Source: Pseudomonas karstica
GTDB lineage: Bacteria; Pseudomonadota; Gammaproteobacteria; Pseudomonadales; Pseudomonadaceae
Direction of reading: 5' to 3'
Assembly (NCBI RefSeq): GCF_009707515.1
Contig: NZ_WLYI01000026.1
Span: 34,416-98,415, forward strand
Length of the DNA stretch: 64,000 bases
Notes under the pieces: generated by a model
Databases searched by the model: none
Told to the model about the DNA's origin: nothing
Seen by the model: the letters and a program-made list of their open reading frames with translations, nothing else
In this document: one piece after another, positions 9,314 to 17,396 of the stretch
Numbering within the stretch: the stretch's first letter is position 1
Layout of the letters: every line of letters starts with the position of its first letter
Program-made: the position numbers and the translations under genes

Positions 9314-9757
9314 ATGGAGCACTGGAAACGCACGATCGAAAGGGCCAATCGCTGCTTTATGCAAGGCGAATTGGTGGATGCCCGCGAGCATTACCTGCAG
9401 GCCCTGGCCTTGGCCCAAGTGTTGTTCGAGCGCTGGGCCGATGCTGATGAAGCGGTGGCGGCTTGCGTCATTTCCCATCACAACCTCGCAGACCTGCACC
9501 TGCGTCTTAATCAGCCGGAAGAGAGTGCGCAATACCTCTGCGCCATCCACCAGTGCTTGTTGCAGACCATGCAGGACACCCGCCTGAGTCCGCTACTGCG
9601 GGAGGCGGCCTTGCGTCAGAGCAGCAAGACCTACGTCGAATTGCTGAATTTTATCAGTGAGCACGGCGAATACCCTCGTACTTATCGCTTATTGGGCAGC
9701 AGCGTGGCGCGATCAGATGCATCGACCCGCAGCAGCCATTTTTATGGAGCGCATTGA
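9314..9757 (+). CDS. conserved hypothetical protein between fumC and sodA (OrfX)
   Basis: A 147-residue soluble protein, rich in Leu, Ala and His with predicted helices resembling tetratricopeptide-type packing (for example alternating ALALAQV and HHNLADLHLRL segments). It corresponds to orfX of the P. aeruginosa fagA-fumC-orfX-sodA operon. No function can be assigned. It is preceded by TTGGAGG, ends one base before the sodA start, and must be co-transcribed with its neighbours under Fur control. Confidence 0.85.
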   Translation: MEHWKRTIERANRCFMQGELVDAREHYLQALALAQVLFERWADADEAVAACVISHHNLADLHLRLNQPEESAQYLCAIHQCLLQTMQDTRLSPLLREAALRQSSKTYVELLNFISEHGEYPRTYRLLGSSVARSDASTRSSHFYGAH

Positions 9758-9758
9758 T

Positions 9759-10370
9759 ATGTCCTACACCTTGCCTGCCTTGCCTTACGCCTACGACGCC
9801 TTGGAGCCCCATATTGATGCACAAACCATGGAAATTCACTACACCAAGCACCACCAGACCTATATCAATAACCTGAACGCTGCAGTCCAGGGTACCGAGT
9901 GGGCTGGGTGGCCGGTGGAGAGGCTGGTGTCCAGCGTTCAGCAACTGCCGGAAAAACTGCGGGCAGCAGTGATCAACCAAGGCGGTGGCCATGCCAACCA
10001 CTCGTTGTTCTGGGCGGTCATGTCGCCCAAGGGCGGTGGCGCGCCGGTCGGCACGTTGGGCAAGGCCATAGATGAGCAGTTGGGTGGCTTTGACAGTTTC
10101 AAGGAGGCCTTCACCAAGGCGGCTCTGACACGTTTCGGCAGTGGCTGGGCGTGGTTGAGCGTTACCCCGCAACAGACCCTGGTGGTAGAAAGCAGTGGCA
10201 ACCAGGACAGTCCGCTGATGAATGGTAATACACCCATTCTTGGACTGGACGTGTGGGAGCACGCTTATTACCTGCTGTACCAGAACCGCCGCCCGGAATA
10301 CATCAACGCGTTCTACAGCGTCATCAACTGGCCGGAAGTTGCTGAGCGTTATCAGGCCGCGCTTGCTTAA
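9759..10370 (+). CDS. sodA: superoxide dismutase, Mn type
   Basis: A 203-residue Mn/Fe superoxide dismutase converting superoxide to oxygen and peroxide in the cytoplasm. The metal ligands are visible: His27 (IHYTKHH), His in NHSLFW, and Asp/His in LDVWEHAYY. The GNQDSP segment with Gln and the GGHANHS segment favour manganese specificity. It is the last gene of the Fur-regulated operon and starts one base after the orfX stop. Manganese use fits induction when iron is low. Confidence 0.96.
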   Translation: MSYTLPALPYAYDALEPHIDAQTMEIHYTKHHQTYINNLNAAVQGTEWAGWPVERLVSSVQQLPEKLRAAVINQGGGHANHSLFWAVMSPKGGGAPVGTLGKAIDEQLGGFDSFKEAFTKAALTRFGSGWAWLSVTPQQTLVVESSGNQDSPLMNGNTPILGLDVWEHAYYLLYQNRRPEYINAFYSVINWPEVAERYQAALA

Positions 10371-10402
10371 TGCTTTTTTCATAACAAGATCTAAGGCCGA
10401 CT

Positions 10403-11296
10403 ATGGGCACTGAAACACTGGCGATTGGCAGCGTACGAATGTTTCGTTATGCGTTTGGCTCGCTGTTGCTGCTGGCGGGAATTGCATTGCTGGTGGCTCA
10501 AGGGCTGGACTGGCTCGACCTGGAACCACGCATCTTGCGTGCATTGCAGGGCGGGGCTCTTTGCGCCCTGGGTACCGCATTGGGCGCAGTACCGGTCCTG
10601 GTGATCCGCCGGATGCCATTGGCGGTGAGCGATACATTACTGGGTTTCGGCGCGGGGGTGATGTTGGCGGCGACGGCGTTTTCGTTGATCGTGCCAGGTA
10701 TCGCCGCTGCCGAAAAGCTGGGTTTATCGCCGTGGTCGTCTAGTGGGTTGATCAGTTTCGGCATCATGCTGGGGGCTTTCGGGTTGTTTCTGGTGGATCG
10801 CAAGGTTTCCGGCGCCAGCCCGCAAGTGCTGGTGGGCACATTGGAGCGCCCGGTTATCCCGCCGCGTATCTGGTTGTTTGTGTTCGCCATCATTGCCCAT
10901 AACATTCCCGAAGGCATGGCTGTAGGGGTGTCGGCGGGTGGCGGCATGCCTGACGCCGACAGCCTCGCCATGGGCATCGCACTGCAGGATGTGCCGGAAG
11001 GCCTGGTGATTGCCTTGGTGTTGGCGGGTGCGGGGATGTCGCGGGTCAAAGCGTTCCTGATCGGCGCGGCGTCCGGATTGGTCGAGCCGGTATTCGCCGT
11101 TTTGTGCGCCTGGCTGGTAAGCCTGGCCGAGGTGTTATTGCCGTTGGGGTTGGCGCTGGCGGCGGGTGCCATGTTGCTGGTGGTGACTCACGAAGTGATA
11201 CCCGAATCGCGGCGCAACGGTCACGACAAGCTGGCCAGCCTGGGGTTGTGTGTCGGGTTTTGCTTGATGATGGTGATGGATACGGCGCTGGGGTAG
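10403..11296 (+). CDS. ZIP family divalent metal transporter
   Basis: A 297-residue polytopic membrane protein with about eight hydrophobic segments. The ZIP metal-site helices are clear: HNIPEGMAVG and ALQDVPEGLVIA, plus a C-terminal VTHEVIPES. ZIP carriers bring Zn, Mn or Fe into the cytoplasm. It follows sodA by 32 bases without an obvious terminator, so read-through from the Fur operon is possible and a manganese or iron role is an attractive inference. The internal loop is not notably His-rich. Confidence 0.9.
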   Translation: MGTETLAIGSVRMFRYAFGSLLLLAGIALLVAQGLDWLDLEPRILRALQGGALCALGTALGAVPVLVIRRMPLAVSDTLLGFGAGVMLAATAFSLIVPGIAAAEKLGLSPWSSSGLISFGIMLGAFGLFLVDRKVSGASPQVLVGTLERPVIPPRIWLFVFAIIAHNIPEGMAVGVSAGGGMPDADSLAMGIALQDVPEGLVIALVLAGAGMSRVKAFLIGAASGLVEPVFAVLCAWLVSLAEVLLPLGLALAAGAMLLVVTHEVIPESRRNGHDKLASLGLCVGFCLMMVMDTALG

Positions 11297-11307
11297 GGCG
11301 CTTCCAA

Positions 11308-11335
11308 TGATCGTTCCCGCCGGAGGGAACGATCA
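11308..11335. terminator. perfect palindrome between ZIP gene and ptsO
   Basis: An 11-bp perfect stem (TGATCGTTCCC / GGGAACGATCA) with a 6-base loop lies between convergent genes and could end transcripts from both sides. The arms share GATCGTTCCC with the ends of the 136-bp repeat at 26635-26770, so it may be a shortened copy. Confidence 0.55.
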
Positions 11336-11350
11336 CGGTCAAGAGAGGGC

Positions 11351-11623
11351 TTACTCGCCCTCGTCAAAGTAGTCATTGATCAGTTTTACCAGAGCGGCCA
11401 TCGCTTCATCCTCTTGGTCGCCTTCCGTTTTCAGGTGGATCTTGGTGCCTTTGCCCGCAGCCAGCATCATCATGGCCATGATGCTTTTGCCATCGACCAT
11501 GGACTCCGGGGTGCGACCGGCCCGGATCTGGCAGGGAAACTGCCCCGCAACGCCGACAAATTTGGCTGAAGCTCGAGCATGTAAACCCAGCTTGTTGATG
11601 ATTTCAATTTCCAGAGCGGGCAT
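11351..11623 (-). CDS. ptsO: phosphocarrier protein NPr (HPr family)
   Basis: A 90-residue HPr-like protein of the nitrogen PTS. The phosphorylated His15 lies in GLHARAS. It passes phosphate from EI-Ntr (PtsP) to EIIA-Ntr (PtsN), encoded two genes upstream. The gene is the last of the minus-strand rpoN-hpf-ptsN-rapZ-ptsO series, starting 16 bases after rapZ ends. Confidence 0.95.
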   Translation of the reverse strand: MPALEIEIINKLGLHARASAKFVGVAGQFPCQIRAGRTPESMVDGKSIMAMMMLAAGKGTKIHLKTEGDQEDEAMAALVKLINDYFDEGE

Positions 11624-11639
11624 CGCGCAGGTGTTCCTT

Positions 11640-12497
11640 TCAGCTAAGGTCGCGGTGGCGTACCTGGACGTTCTTGAGGGTTTGCTGCAACACCTGGCCC
11701 AGGCGCTCGGTCAGATAGACAGAGCGGTGATGTCCGCCGGTGCAGCCAATGGCGATGGTGACATAAGCTCGGTTGCTGGCAGCAAAGCGCGGCAGCCATT
11801 TGAGCAGGTAGCTGGAGATGTCCTGGAACATCTCCTCGACATCCGGTTGTGCGGCCAGGTATTCGGCCACCGGCTGGTCCAGGCCGGATTGGTCGCGCAA
11901 TTCCGGCTTCCAGTAAGGATTGGGCAGGCAGCGCACATCAAATACCAAGTCGGCATCCACCGGCATACCTCGCTTGAAGCCAAACGACTCCACCAGGAAT
12001 GCCGTGCCAGGTTCCGGCTGGTTCAGCAGGCGCAGCTTGATGGCATCGCGTAGCTGATACAGGTTCAGGTTTGTGGTGTTGATCTTCAGATCGGCCAAAT
12101 CAATGATCGGCCCCAGCAGTGTGCTCTCGTCCTCGATGGCTTCGGCGAGTGAACGGTGCGAGCTGCTCAGCGGGTGACGTCGACGGGTTTCGGAGAAGCG
12201 CTTGAGCAGGGTTTCTTCGTCGGCGTCCAAGTACAGCACATCGCAATGAATGTGCTTGCTGCGCACTTCCTCAAGCAGTTCGGGGAAGCGACTGAGGTGG
12301 CTGGGCAGGTTGCGGGCGTCAATGGACACGGCCACCAGCGGTTGCGACAGCTCCGTGTGGATCAAGGCGCGCTCCGCCAGTTCAGGCAACAGGCCGGCAG
12401 GCAGGTTATCGATGCAATAGAAGCCGTTGTCCTCAAGAACATTGAGGGCAGTGCTTTTACCTGAGCCGGAGCGGCCACTGACGATGATCAAGCGCAT
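11640..12497 (-). CDS. rapZ: RNase adapter protein RapZ
   Basis: A 285-residue P-loop protein of the YvcJ/RapZ family. Walker A is GRSGSGKS at residues 8-15. The C-terminal half carries the family GCTGGHHRSV motif. In E. coli RapZ senses glucosamine-6-phosphate and delivers the sRNA GlmZ to RNase E; pseudomonads lack a recognised GlmZ, so the RNA target here is uncertain. The two-base gap from ptsN indicates one transcript. Confidence 0.95.
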   Translation of the reverse strand: MRLIIVSGRSGSGKSTALNVLEDNGFYCIDNLPAGLLPELAERALIHTELSQPLVAVSIDARNLPSHLSRFPELLEEVRSKHIHCDVLYLDADEETLLKRFSETRRRHPLSSSHRSLAEAIEDESTLLGPIIDLADLKINTTNLNLYQLRDAIKLRLLNQPEPGTAFLVESFGFKRGMPVDADLVFDVRCLPNPYWKPELRDQSGLDQPVAEYLAAQPDVEEMFQDISSYLLKWLPRFAASNRAYVTIAIGCTGGHHRSVYLTERLGQVLQQTLKNVQVRHRDLS

Positions 12498-12499
12498 GA

Positions 12500-12964
12500 T
12501 TACTGCCCGTTCTGCTCATCCAGGACGACTTGATACAACGCTTCATTGGTGCTGGCGCTGCGCAGTCTGTCGCGTACTTCTTTGCGGTCGAGCATGCTGG
12601 CGATCTGCCGGAGCAGTTCCAGGTGCGCATCGGTGGCGGCCTCAGGGACCAGTAGAACAAACAACAGGTCTACCGGCGCGCCGTCGATGGCATCGAAATC
12701 GATAGGGAGGTCCAGGTGCAGCAGGGCGCTGACGGGGTCTTTGCAGCCTTTGAGGCGGCAATGAGGAATTGCGATGCCGTTGCCAAAACCGGTCGAGCCA
12801 AGTTTTTCACGGGCGATCAGGGCCTCGTACACATCTTGCGTATCCAGTTCTGGCACTTCGCGGCCGATCAGGTTGGCAATTTGTTCGAGGGCACGCTTTT
12901 TACTGCCGCCCGGCACGTTCACGAGGGAACGGCCGGGGGTCAGGATGTTTTCAAGTCGGATCAT
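12500..12964 (-). CDS. ptsN: nitrogen PTS EIIA component PtsN
   Basis: A 154-residue EIIA-Ntr protein; the phosphorylated His68 is in IPHCRLKG. It is regulatory rather than a sugar transporter, tuning potassium, carbon and nitrogen responses through its phosphorylation state. The gene sits in the sigma-54 neighbourhood with hpf upstream and rapZ, ptsO downstream, as across Pseudomonas and Enterobacteria. Confidence 0.96.
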   Translation of the reverse strand: MIRLENILTPGRSLVNVPGGSKKRALEQIANLIGREVPELDTQDVYEALIAREKLGSTGFGNGIAIPHCRLKGCKDPVSALLHLDLPIDFDAIDGAPVDLLFVLLVPEAATDAHLELLRQIASMLDRKEVRDRLRSASTNEALYQVVLDEQNGQ

Positions 12965-12974
12965 GGGGGGAGAG

Positions 12975-13280
12975 TTAACGACCTGTACCTTGCATCAGGT
13001 GCAGATTCTTTTCCTTATGCTTTATGAGTTGGCGGTCCAGCTTGTCGTACAGCGAGTCGATCGCCGCGTACATGTCGTCATGTTCGGCATTGGCGACGAC
13101 CTTGGCGTTCGGTATGTGCAGGGTGGCCTCGATTTTCTGCTTGAGCTTATCGACCTCCATGATGACCTGCACGTTGGTGATCTTGTCAAAATGCCCCGCA
13201 AGCTTGTTCAACTTGCTCTCGGTGTACTCACGCAGGGGTTTGGTGACTTCAAGCTGGTGTCCACTGATGTTGACTTGCAT
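12975..13280 (-). CDS. hpf: ribosome hibernation promoting factor, short form
   Basis: A 101-residue S30AE-domain protein of the short HPF type, which drives 100S ribosome dimer formation in stationary phase together with RMF. The ATG at 13280 is preceded by AAGGAGAAGCTGT; a longer in-frame version starting at 13307 has no such site. It lies between rpoN and ptsN in the conserved operon. Confidence 0.94.
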   Translation of the reverse strand: MQVNISGHQLEVTKPLREYTESKLNKLAGHFDKITNVQVIMEVDKLKQKIEATLHIPNAKVVANAEHDDMYAAIDSLYDKLDRQLIKHKEKNLHLMQGTGR

Positions 13281-13353
13281 ACAGCTTCTCCTTCGTTGCC
13301 AGTGCATAAAGCGACAGGCAAATGCCTGCCACTGGAACGCTGTGGCCCGTCCG

Positions 13354-14847
13354 TCACATTAACCGCTTACGCTCGCTGGAAGGCGAGATCCCTAGGGACT
13401 CGCGGTACTTGGCGACGGTTCGACGGGCGACCTGAATACCTTGTGCCTCCAGTAAACCAGCGATCTTGCTGTCACTCAACGGCTTTTTCTGATTTTCCGC
13501 GGCAACCAGTTTTTTGATGATCGCGCGGATTGCCGTTGACGAGCATTCGCCGCCTTCGGAGGTACTGACATGGCTGGAGAAAAAGTATTTCAGCTCATAT
13601 ATACCTCGCGGGGTATGCATGAATTTTTGCGTGGTGACTCGGGAAATTGTCGATTCGTGCATACCCACCGCTTCGGCAATATCGTGCAGGACCAACGGTT
13701 TCATTGCTTCATCGCCGTACTCAAGGAAGCCGCGCTGATGCTCGACAATCTGGGTGGCTACCTTCATCAGGGTTTCGTTGCGGCTCTGCAGGCTCTTGAT
13801 GAACCAGCGAGCTTCCTGCAACTGGTTGCGCATGAAAGTGTTGTCGGCGCTGGTATCGGCACGACGGACGAAGCCTGCGTATTGCGGGTTGACCCGCAGG
13901 CGTGGCACTGACTCCTGATTCAGCTCCACCAGCCAGCGTTCGTTGTCCTTGCGCACGATCACATCGGGAACCACGTATTCGGCTTCGCTGGACTCGATTT
14001 GCGAGCCCGGGCGCGGGTTGAGGCTCTGTACCAGTTCGATGATCTGGCGCAGGTCGTCTTCCTTGAGTTTCAGCCGGCGCATCAGTTGGCTGTAGTCGCG
14101 GCTGCCCAGCAGGTCAATGAAGTCAGTGACCAGGCGTTGTGCTTCGGCCAGCCATGGGGTTTTGGCCGGCAGTTGGCGCAGTTGCAGTTGCAGGCACTCG
14201 CTGAGGCTGCGAGCGCCAATGCCGACGGGCTCGAACTGTTGGATGCGGTGCAGGACGGCCTCTATTTCGTCCAGCTCTATGTCCAGTTCCGGGTCGAAGG
14301 CCTCGAGGATCTCTTCGAGTGTCTCCTCCAGGTAGCCCTGATTGTTGATGCAGTCAATCAAGGTGACAGCGATCAGGCGATCGGTATCGGACATTGGTGA
14401 CAGGTTCAGTTGCCACAGCAAGTGACTCTGCAGGCTCTCGCCGACGGACGTGCGGGTGGTGAAGTCCCACTCGTCATCGTCATTGCTGGGCAGGCTGCTG
14501 GCGCTGGTCTGGTACACGTCTTCCCAGGCGGTGTCGACGGGCAACTCGTTGGGAATACGTTCGTTCCATTCTCCTTCTTCCAGGTTATCCACCGTCGGGG
14601 CGGTTTCCTGATAAGAGGGTTCCTGGATATCGGGGTTGGGTTTTTGCTCGACGTTATCGGCCAGCGGGTCGGCGTTATCGAAGTCGTCGCCTTCTTCCTG
14701 GCGTTCGAGCATCGGATTGGACTCCAGGGCCTCCTGGATTTCCTGTTGCAGGTCCAGGGTCGACAATTGGAGCAGGCGGATAGCCTGTTGCAGCTGCGGT
14801 GTCATCGTCAGCTGCTGGCCCATTCTCAGTACTAGCGATGGTTTCAT
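13354..14847 (-). CDS. rpoN: RNA polymerase sigma-54 factor
   Basis: A 497-residue sigma-54. The N-terminal Gln/Leu-rich activator-interaction region (QQLTMTPQLQQAIRLLQ) is followed by an acidic stretch, the core-binding domain, and the C-terminal RpoN box ARRTVAKYRE that reads the -24 element. It directs genes for nitrogen assimilation, flagella and other functions with enhancer-binding proteins. Upstream lptB is in the same orientation but 198 bases away, which leaves space for an own promoter. Confidence 0.98.
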   Translation of the reverse strand: MKPSLVLRMGQQLTMTPQLQQAIRLLQLSTLDLQQEIQEALESNPMLERQEEGDDFDNADPLADNVEQKPNPDIQEPSYQETAPTVDNLEEGEWNERIPNELPVDTAWEDVYQTSASSLPSNDDDEWDFTTRTSVGESLQSHLLWQLNLSPMSDTDRLIAVTLIDCINNQGYLEETLEEILEAFDPELDIELDEIEAVLHRIQQFEPVGIGARSLSECLQLQLRQLPAKTPWLAEAQRLVTDFIDLLGSRDYSQLMRRLKLKEDDLRQIIELVQSLNPRPGSQIESSEAEYVVPDVIVRKDNERWLVELNQESVPRLRVNPQYAGFVRRADTSADNTFMRNQLQEARWFIKSLQSRNETLMKVATQIVEHQRGFLEYGDEAMKPLVLHDIAEAVGMHESTISRVTTQKFMHTPRGIYELKYFFSSHVSTSEGGECSSTAIRAIIKKLVAAENQKKPLSDSKIAGLLEAQGIQVARRTVAKYRESLGISPSSERKRLM

Positions 14848-14965
14848 GGCAGGGGCTTAACACCTTATTCGCCGGCGCAGTGCGCCATCCACGACAGGGC
14901 GCCTGAGCGCCAAACATAAGCAAATTATATGCCTGATATCGGGGGCTTTGCCTAGAGCGCGGTAA

Positions 14966-14991
14966 CAATAAAAATCCTGAGGTTTTTATTG
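14966..14991 (-). terminator. A/T-rich hairpin between lptB and rpoN
   Basis: CAATAAAAA(T)CC and GGTTTTTATTG form an 11-bp stem with one bulged base and a 3-base loop, located between lptB and rpoN on the minus strand. It could attenuate transcription from the lpt operon into rpoN. The stem itself provides the T-tract. Confidence 0.4.
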
Positions 14992-15045
14992 CCACTCGCG
15001 CGCCTTGGCGAAGGGCCAGACACCATGCTGCTTGCAGGGCGATAC

Positions 15046-15771
15046 TTACAGGCGGAACTCGTGGCCCAGGTAAACTTCCTTGACCAGTTCGTTGGCCAGA
15101 ATGGTGGCGGAGTCGCCTTCGGCAATCAGCTGTCCATCGTTGACGATATAGGCGGTTTCGCAGATATCGAGAGTCTCGCGGACGTTGTGGTCGGTAATCA
15201 ATACACCGATGCCCTTGGCCTTGAGGTGATGGATAATCTGCTTGATGTCGCCGACCGAGATCGGGTCGACACCGGCGAAGGGTTCGTCCAGCAGGATGAA
15301 CTTCGGAGCAGTGGCCAGGGCGCGGGCGATTTCCACACGACGACGCTCGCCGCCGGAAAGGCTCATGCCGAGGTTGTCGCGAATGTGGTTGATGTGGAAT
15401 TCCTGTAGCAGGCTTTCCAGCTCCTTCTTGCGCCCGGCACGGTCAAGCTCCTTGCGGGTCTCGAGGATGGCCATGATGTTGTCGGATACCGACAGTTTGC
15501 GGAAGATCGACGCTTCCTGGGGAAGATAGCCAATCCCGGCCCGTGCACGACCGTGCATGGGCTGGTGGCTGACGTCCAGGTCGTCGATCAGTACGCGACC
15601 CTGGTCGGCCTGCACCAGGCCGACAATCATGTAGAAACAAGTGGTCTTGCCGGCACCGTTGGGGCCAAGCAGGCCGACGATCTGGCCACTGTCGATCGAC
15701 AGGCTGACGTCACGCACGACCTGACGGCTTTTATAGGCCTTGGCCAGATGCTGGGCTTTCAGGGTCGCCAT
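15046..15771 (-). CDS. lptB: LPS export ABC transporter ATP-binding protein LptB
   Basis: A 241-residue ABC ATPase with Walker A (GPNGAGKTT), signature (LSGGERRR) and Walker B (ILLDEPFAGVD). LptB powers the LptFG complex that extracts LPS from the inner membrane. Its start overlaps the lptA stop by one base (TAATG), so translation is coupled. The Lpt set here is lptC-lptA-lptB. Confidence 0.97.
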   Translation of the reverse strand: MATLKAQHLAKAYKSRQVVRDVSLSIDSGQIVGLLGPNGAGKTTCFYMIVGLVQADQGRVLIDDLDVSHQPMHGRARAGIGYLPQEASIFRKLSVSDNIMAILETRKELDRAGRKKELESLLQEFHINHIRDNLGMSLSGGERRRVEIARALATAPKFILLDEPFAGVDPISVGDIKQIIHHLKAKGIGVLITDHNVRETLDICETAYIVNDGQLIAEGDSATILANELVKEVYLGHEFRL

Positions 15772-16304
15772 TACTCGGCCTTCTTCTTCGGCTGGATAAC
15801 CATGTCGATGCGTGGGCGTGGCGTGGTGACCTTGTTGCCATTGGCCCGGCCAGCCTGGGCGACCTGGGTCTGGGTGTTGTAGATGATCTTTTCGCCTTCG
15901 GTAGAGTTACCGTCGCTGCTGAGTACTTTGGCGCGGTCGATCAGGACAATGCGATTCTGTTGGGCGTGATATTGGATCGTCACGCCATAGCCCTTGATAG
16001 GGCCTGGATCGGCGGCTTTCTGTTGTTGCTCGAAGTAGGCCAGGTTGCCCACGGAGGTCACCACGTCGATGTCGCCCGCTGGAGTCCGGGTGAGCGTCAC
16101 GGTGTTGCCCGTGATCTTCATCGAACCCTGGGTGATGATGACGTCACCCTTGTAGGTTGCGACACCTTGCTTGTCATCCAGTTGAGCGTCGTCAGCCTGG
16201 ATGTGGATCGGTTGCTGGCTATCGTTCGGCAGAGCCCAGGCGCTCACGCTTCCCAGTGCTGCGCCCAGACCGAGCAAAATAGGGAGGGTTTTAACGAGCC
16301 TCAT
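15771..16304 (-). CDS. lptA: LPS transport periplasmic protein LptA (LptH)
   Basis: A 177-residue periplasmic OstA/LptA-domain protein, called LptH in P. aeruginosa, which forms the beta-jellyroll bridge carrying LPS to LptDE. A signal peptide (hydrophobic residues about 5-24 ending in SAWA) is visible. The start has an AGAGGACAGT ribosome-binding site and overlaps the lptC 3' end by 14 bases. The C-terminus is Lys-rich. Confidence 0.94.
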   Translation of the reverse strand: MRLVKTLPILLGLGAALGSVSAWALPNDSQQPIHIQADDAQLDDKQGVATYKGDVIITQGSMKITGNTVTLTRTPAGDIDVVTSVGNLAYFEQQQKAADPGPIKGYGVTIQYHAQQNRIVLIDRAKVLSSDGNSTEGEKIIYNTQTQVAQAGRANGNKVTTPRPRIDMVIQPKKKAE

Positions 16305-16863
16305 ACTGTCCTCTTACGTTCGATAGCAGGTGTATCCTGCTTTCTTTCAAATACGCTTTCATTCCCTTGCCAGTCGATACACCGCCAGCGCCGTCGATTC
16401 TAACGTCTTGCTCGGTCTGCGCATATTGCTTCTGTGGGAATACGGTCATGCGACTGCTGGTAATAAGCGTGTTGCGGTTCTTTGCGTCGGTACGAGCCAC
16501 GCGAACCGAGTCGATCAATTCGACCTCGGTGCCGTCGGGATTGACCTCGCCACGCTCGCTGGTGACGTGCCAGGGGAACTCGGTGCCGCGATACAGGTTC
16601 AAGTCCGGTTTGGTCAGCAAAGTGACCTCCGATACCTTCAGGTGTTCGACCTTGTCCGCGGTCATTTCATACTGGACCTTGCCATCCGGCAGGAACTGGA
16701 CGCTGTAGGCATTGGTGGCGTAATAGTCGATAGCGCCTTCGTTGACCTTGGCAACAGGCTGGTCGAGAAAGCGCTCCGGGCTGATATTCCAGTAGCCGAC
16801 CGCTGCGAACAGCAGGGCGATAACGGCGAATATCAGGAAATTGCGAATCTTTTTGCTCAGCAT
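16291..16863 (-). CDS. lptC: LPS export protein LptC
   Basis: A 190-residue bitopic protein with a single N-terminal membrane helix (about residues 7-24) and a periplasmic LptC domain that receives LPS from LptBFG and passes it to LptA. It overlaps lptA by 14 bases and starts eight bases after the kdsC stop, consistent with a kdsD-kdsC-lptCAB transcript. Confidence 0.93.
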   Translation of the reverse strand: MLSKKIRNFLIFAVIALLFAAVGYWNISPERFLDQPVAKVNEGAIDYYATNAYSVQFLPDGKVQYEMTADKVEHLKVSEVTLLTKPDLNLYRGTEFPWHVTSERGEVNPDGTEVELIDSVRVARTDAKNRNTLITSSRMTVFPQKQYAQTEQDVRIDGAGGVSTGKGMKAYLKESRIHLLSNVRGQYEAR

Positions 16864-16871
16864 AGAAAGCT

Positions 16872-17396
16872 CTATAGGTAGGCGGCGTGGGCCGCTTCAA
16901 GGCTGCCCTGGGCACGCAGGATCAGCTCGCAGAACTCGCGGGCGGCGCCTTCACCACCACGGGCCGTCGTGACGCCATGGGCATGCTCTCGGACAAAGGC
17001 TGCGGCATTGGCCACCGCCATGCCCAGGCCGACCCGTCGAATCACCGGCAGGTCAGGCAAGTCGTCGCCCAAGTAGGCAACCTGTTCATAGCTTAGGTTG
17101 AGTTGGCCAAGAAGCTCGTCCAGTACGACCAGTTTATCCTCGCGGCCCTGATAGAGGTGAGCAATCCCCAGGTTTTGTGCGCGACGTTCCACTACCGGGG
17201 TCTTGCGACCGCTGATGATGGCCGTTTGCACGCCTGAAGCCATCAACATCTTGATGCCTTGGCCGTCGAGGGTGTTGAACGTCTTGAATTCGCTGCCGTC
17301 TTCGAGGAAGTACAGGCGGCCATCCGTCAGCACGCCATCGACGTCGAAAATCGCCAATTTGATGGATTTGCCACGTTGCAGCAGGTCGGTGGTCAT
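16872..17396 (-). CDS. kdsC: 3-deoxy-D-manno-octulosonate 8-phosphate phosphatase KdsC
   Basis: A 174-residue HAD-superfamily phosphatase with no cap domain, as usual for KdsC. The catalytic motif DVDGVLTDG has nucleophile Asp18 and the motif GDDLPDLP supplies the magnesium-binding acids. It makes Kdo from Kdo-8-phosphate for the LPS inner core. It abuts kdsD with no spacer. Confidence 0.95.
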   Translation of the reverse strand: MTTDLLQRGKSIKLAIFDVDGVLTDGRLYFLEDGSEFKTFNTLDGQGIKMLMASGVQTAIISGRKTPVVERRAQNLGIAHLYQGREDKLVVLDELLGQLNLSYEQVAYLGDDLPDLPVIRRVGLGMAVANAAAFVREHAHGVTTARGGEGAAREFCELILRAQGSLEAAHAAYL

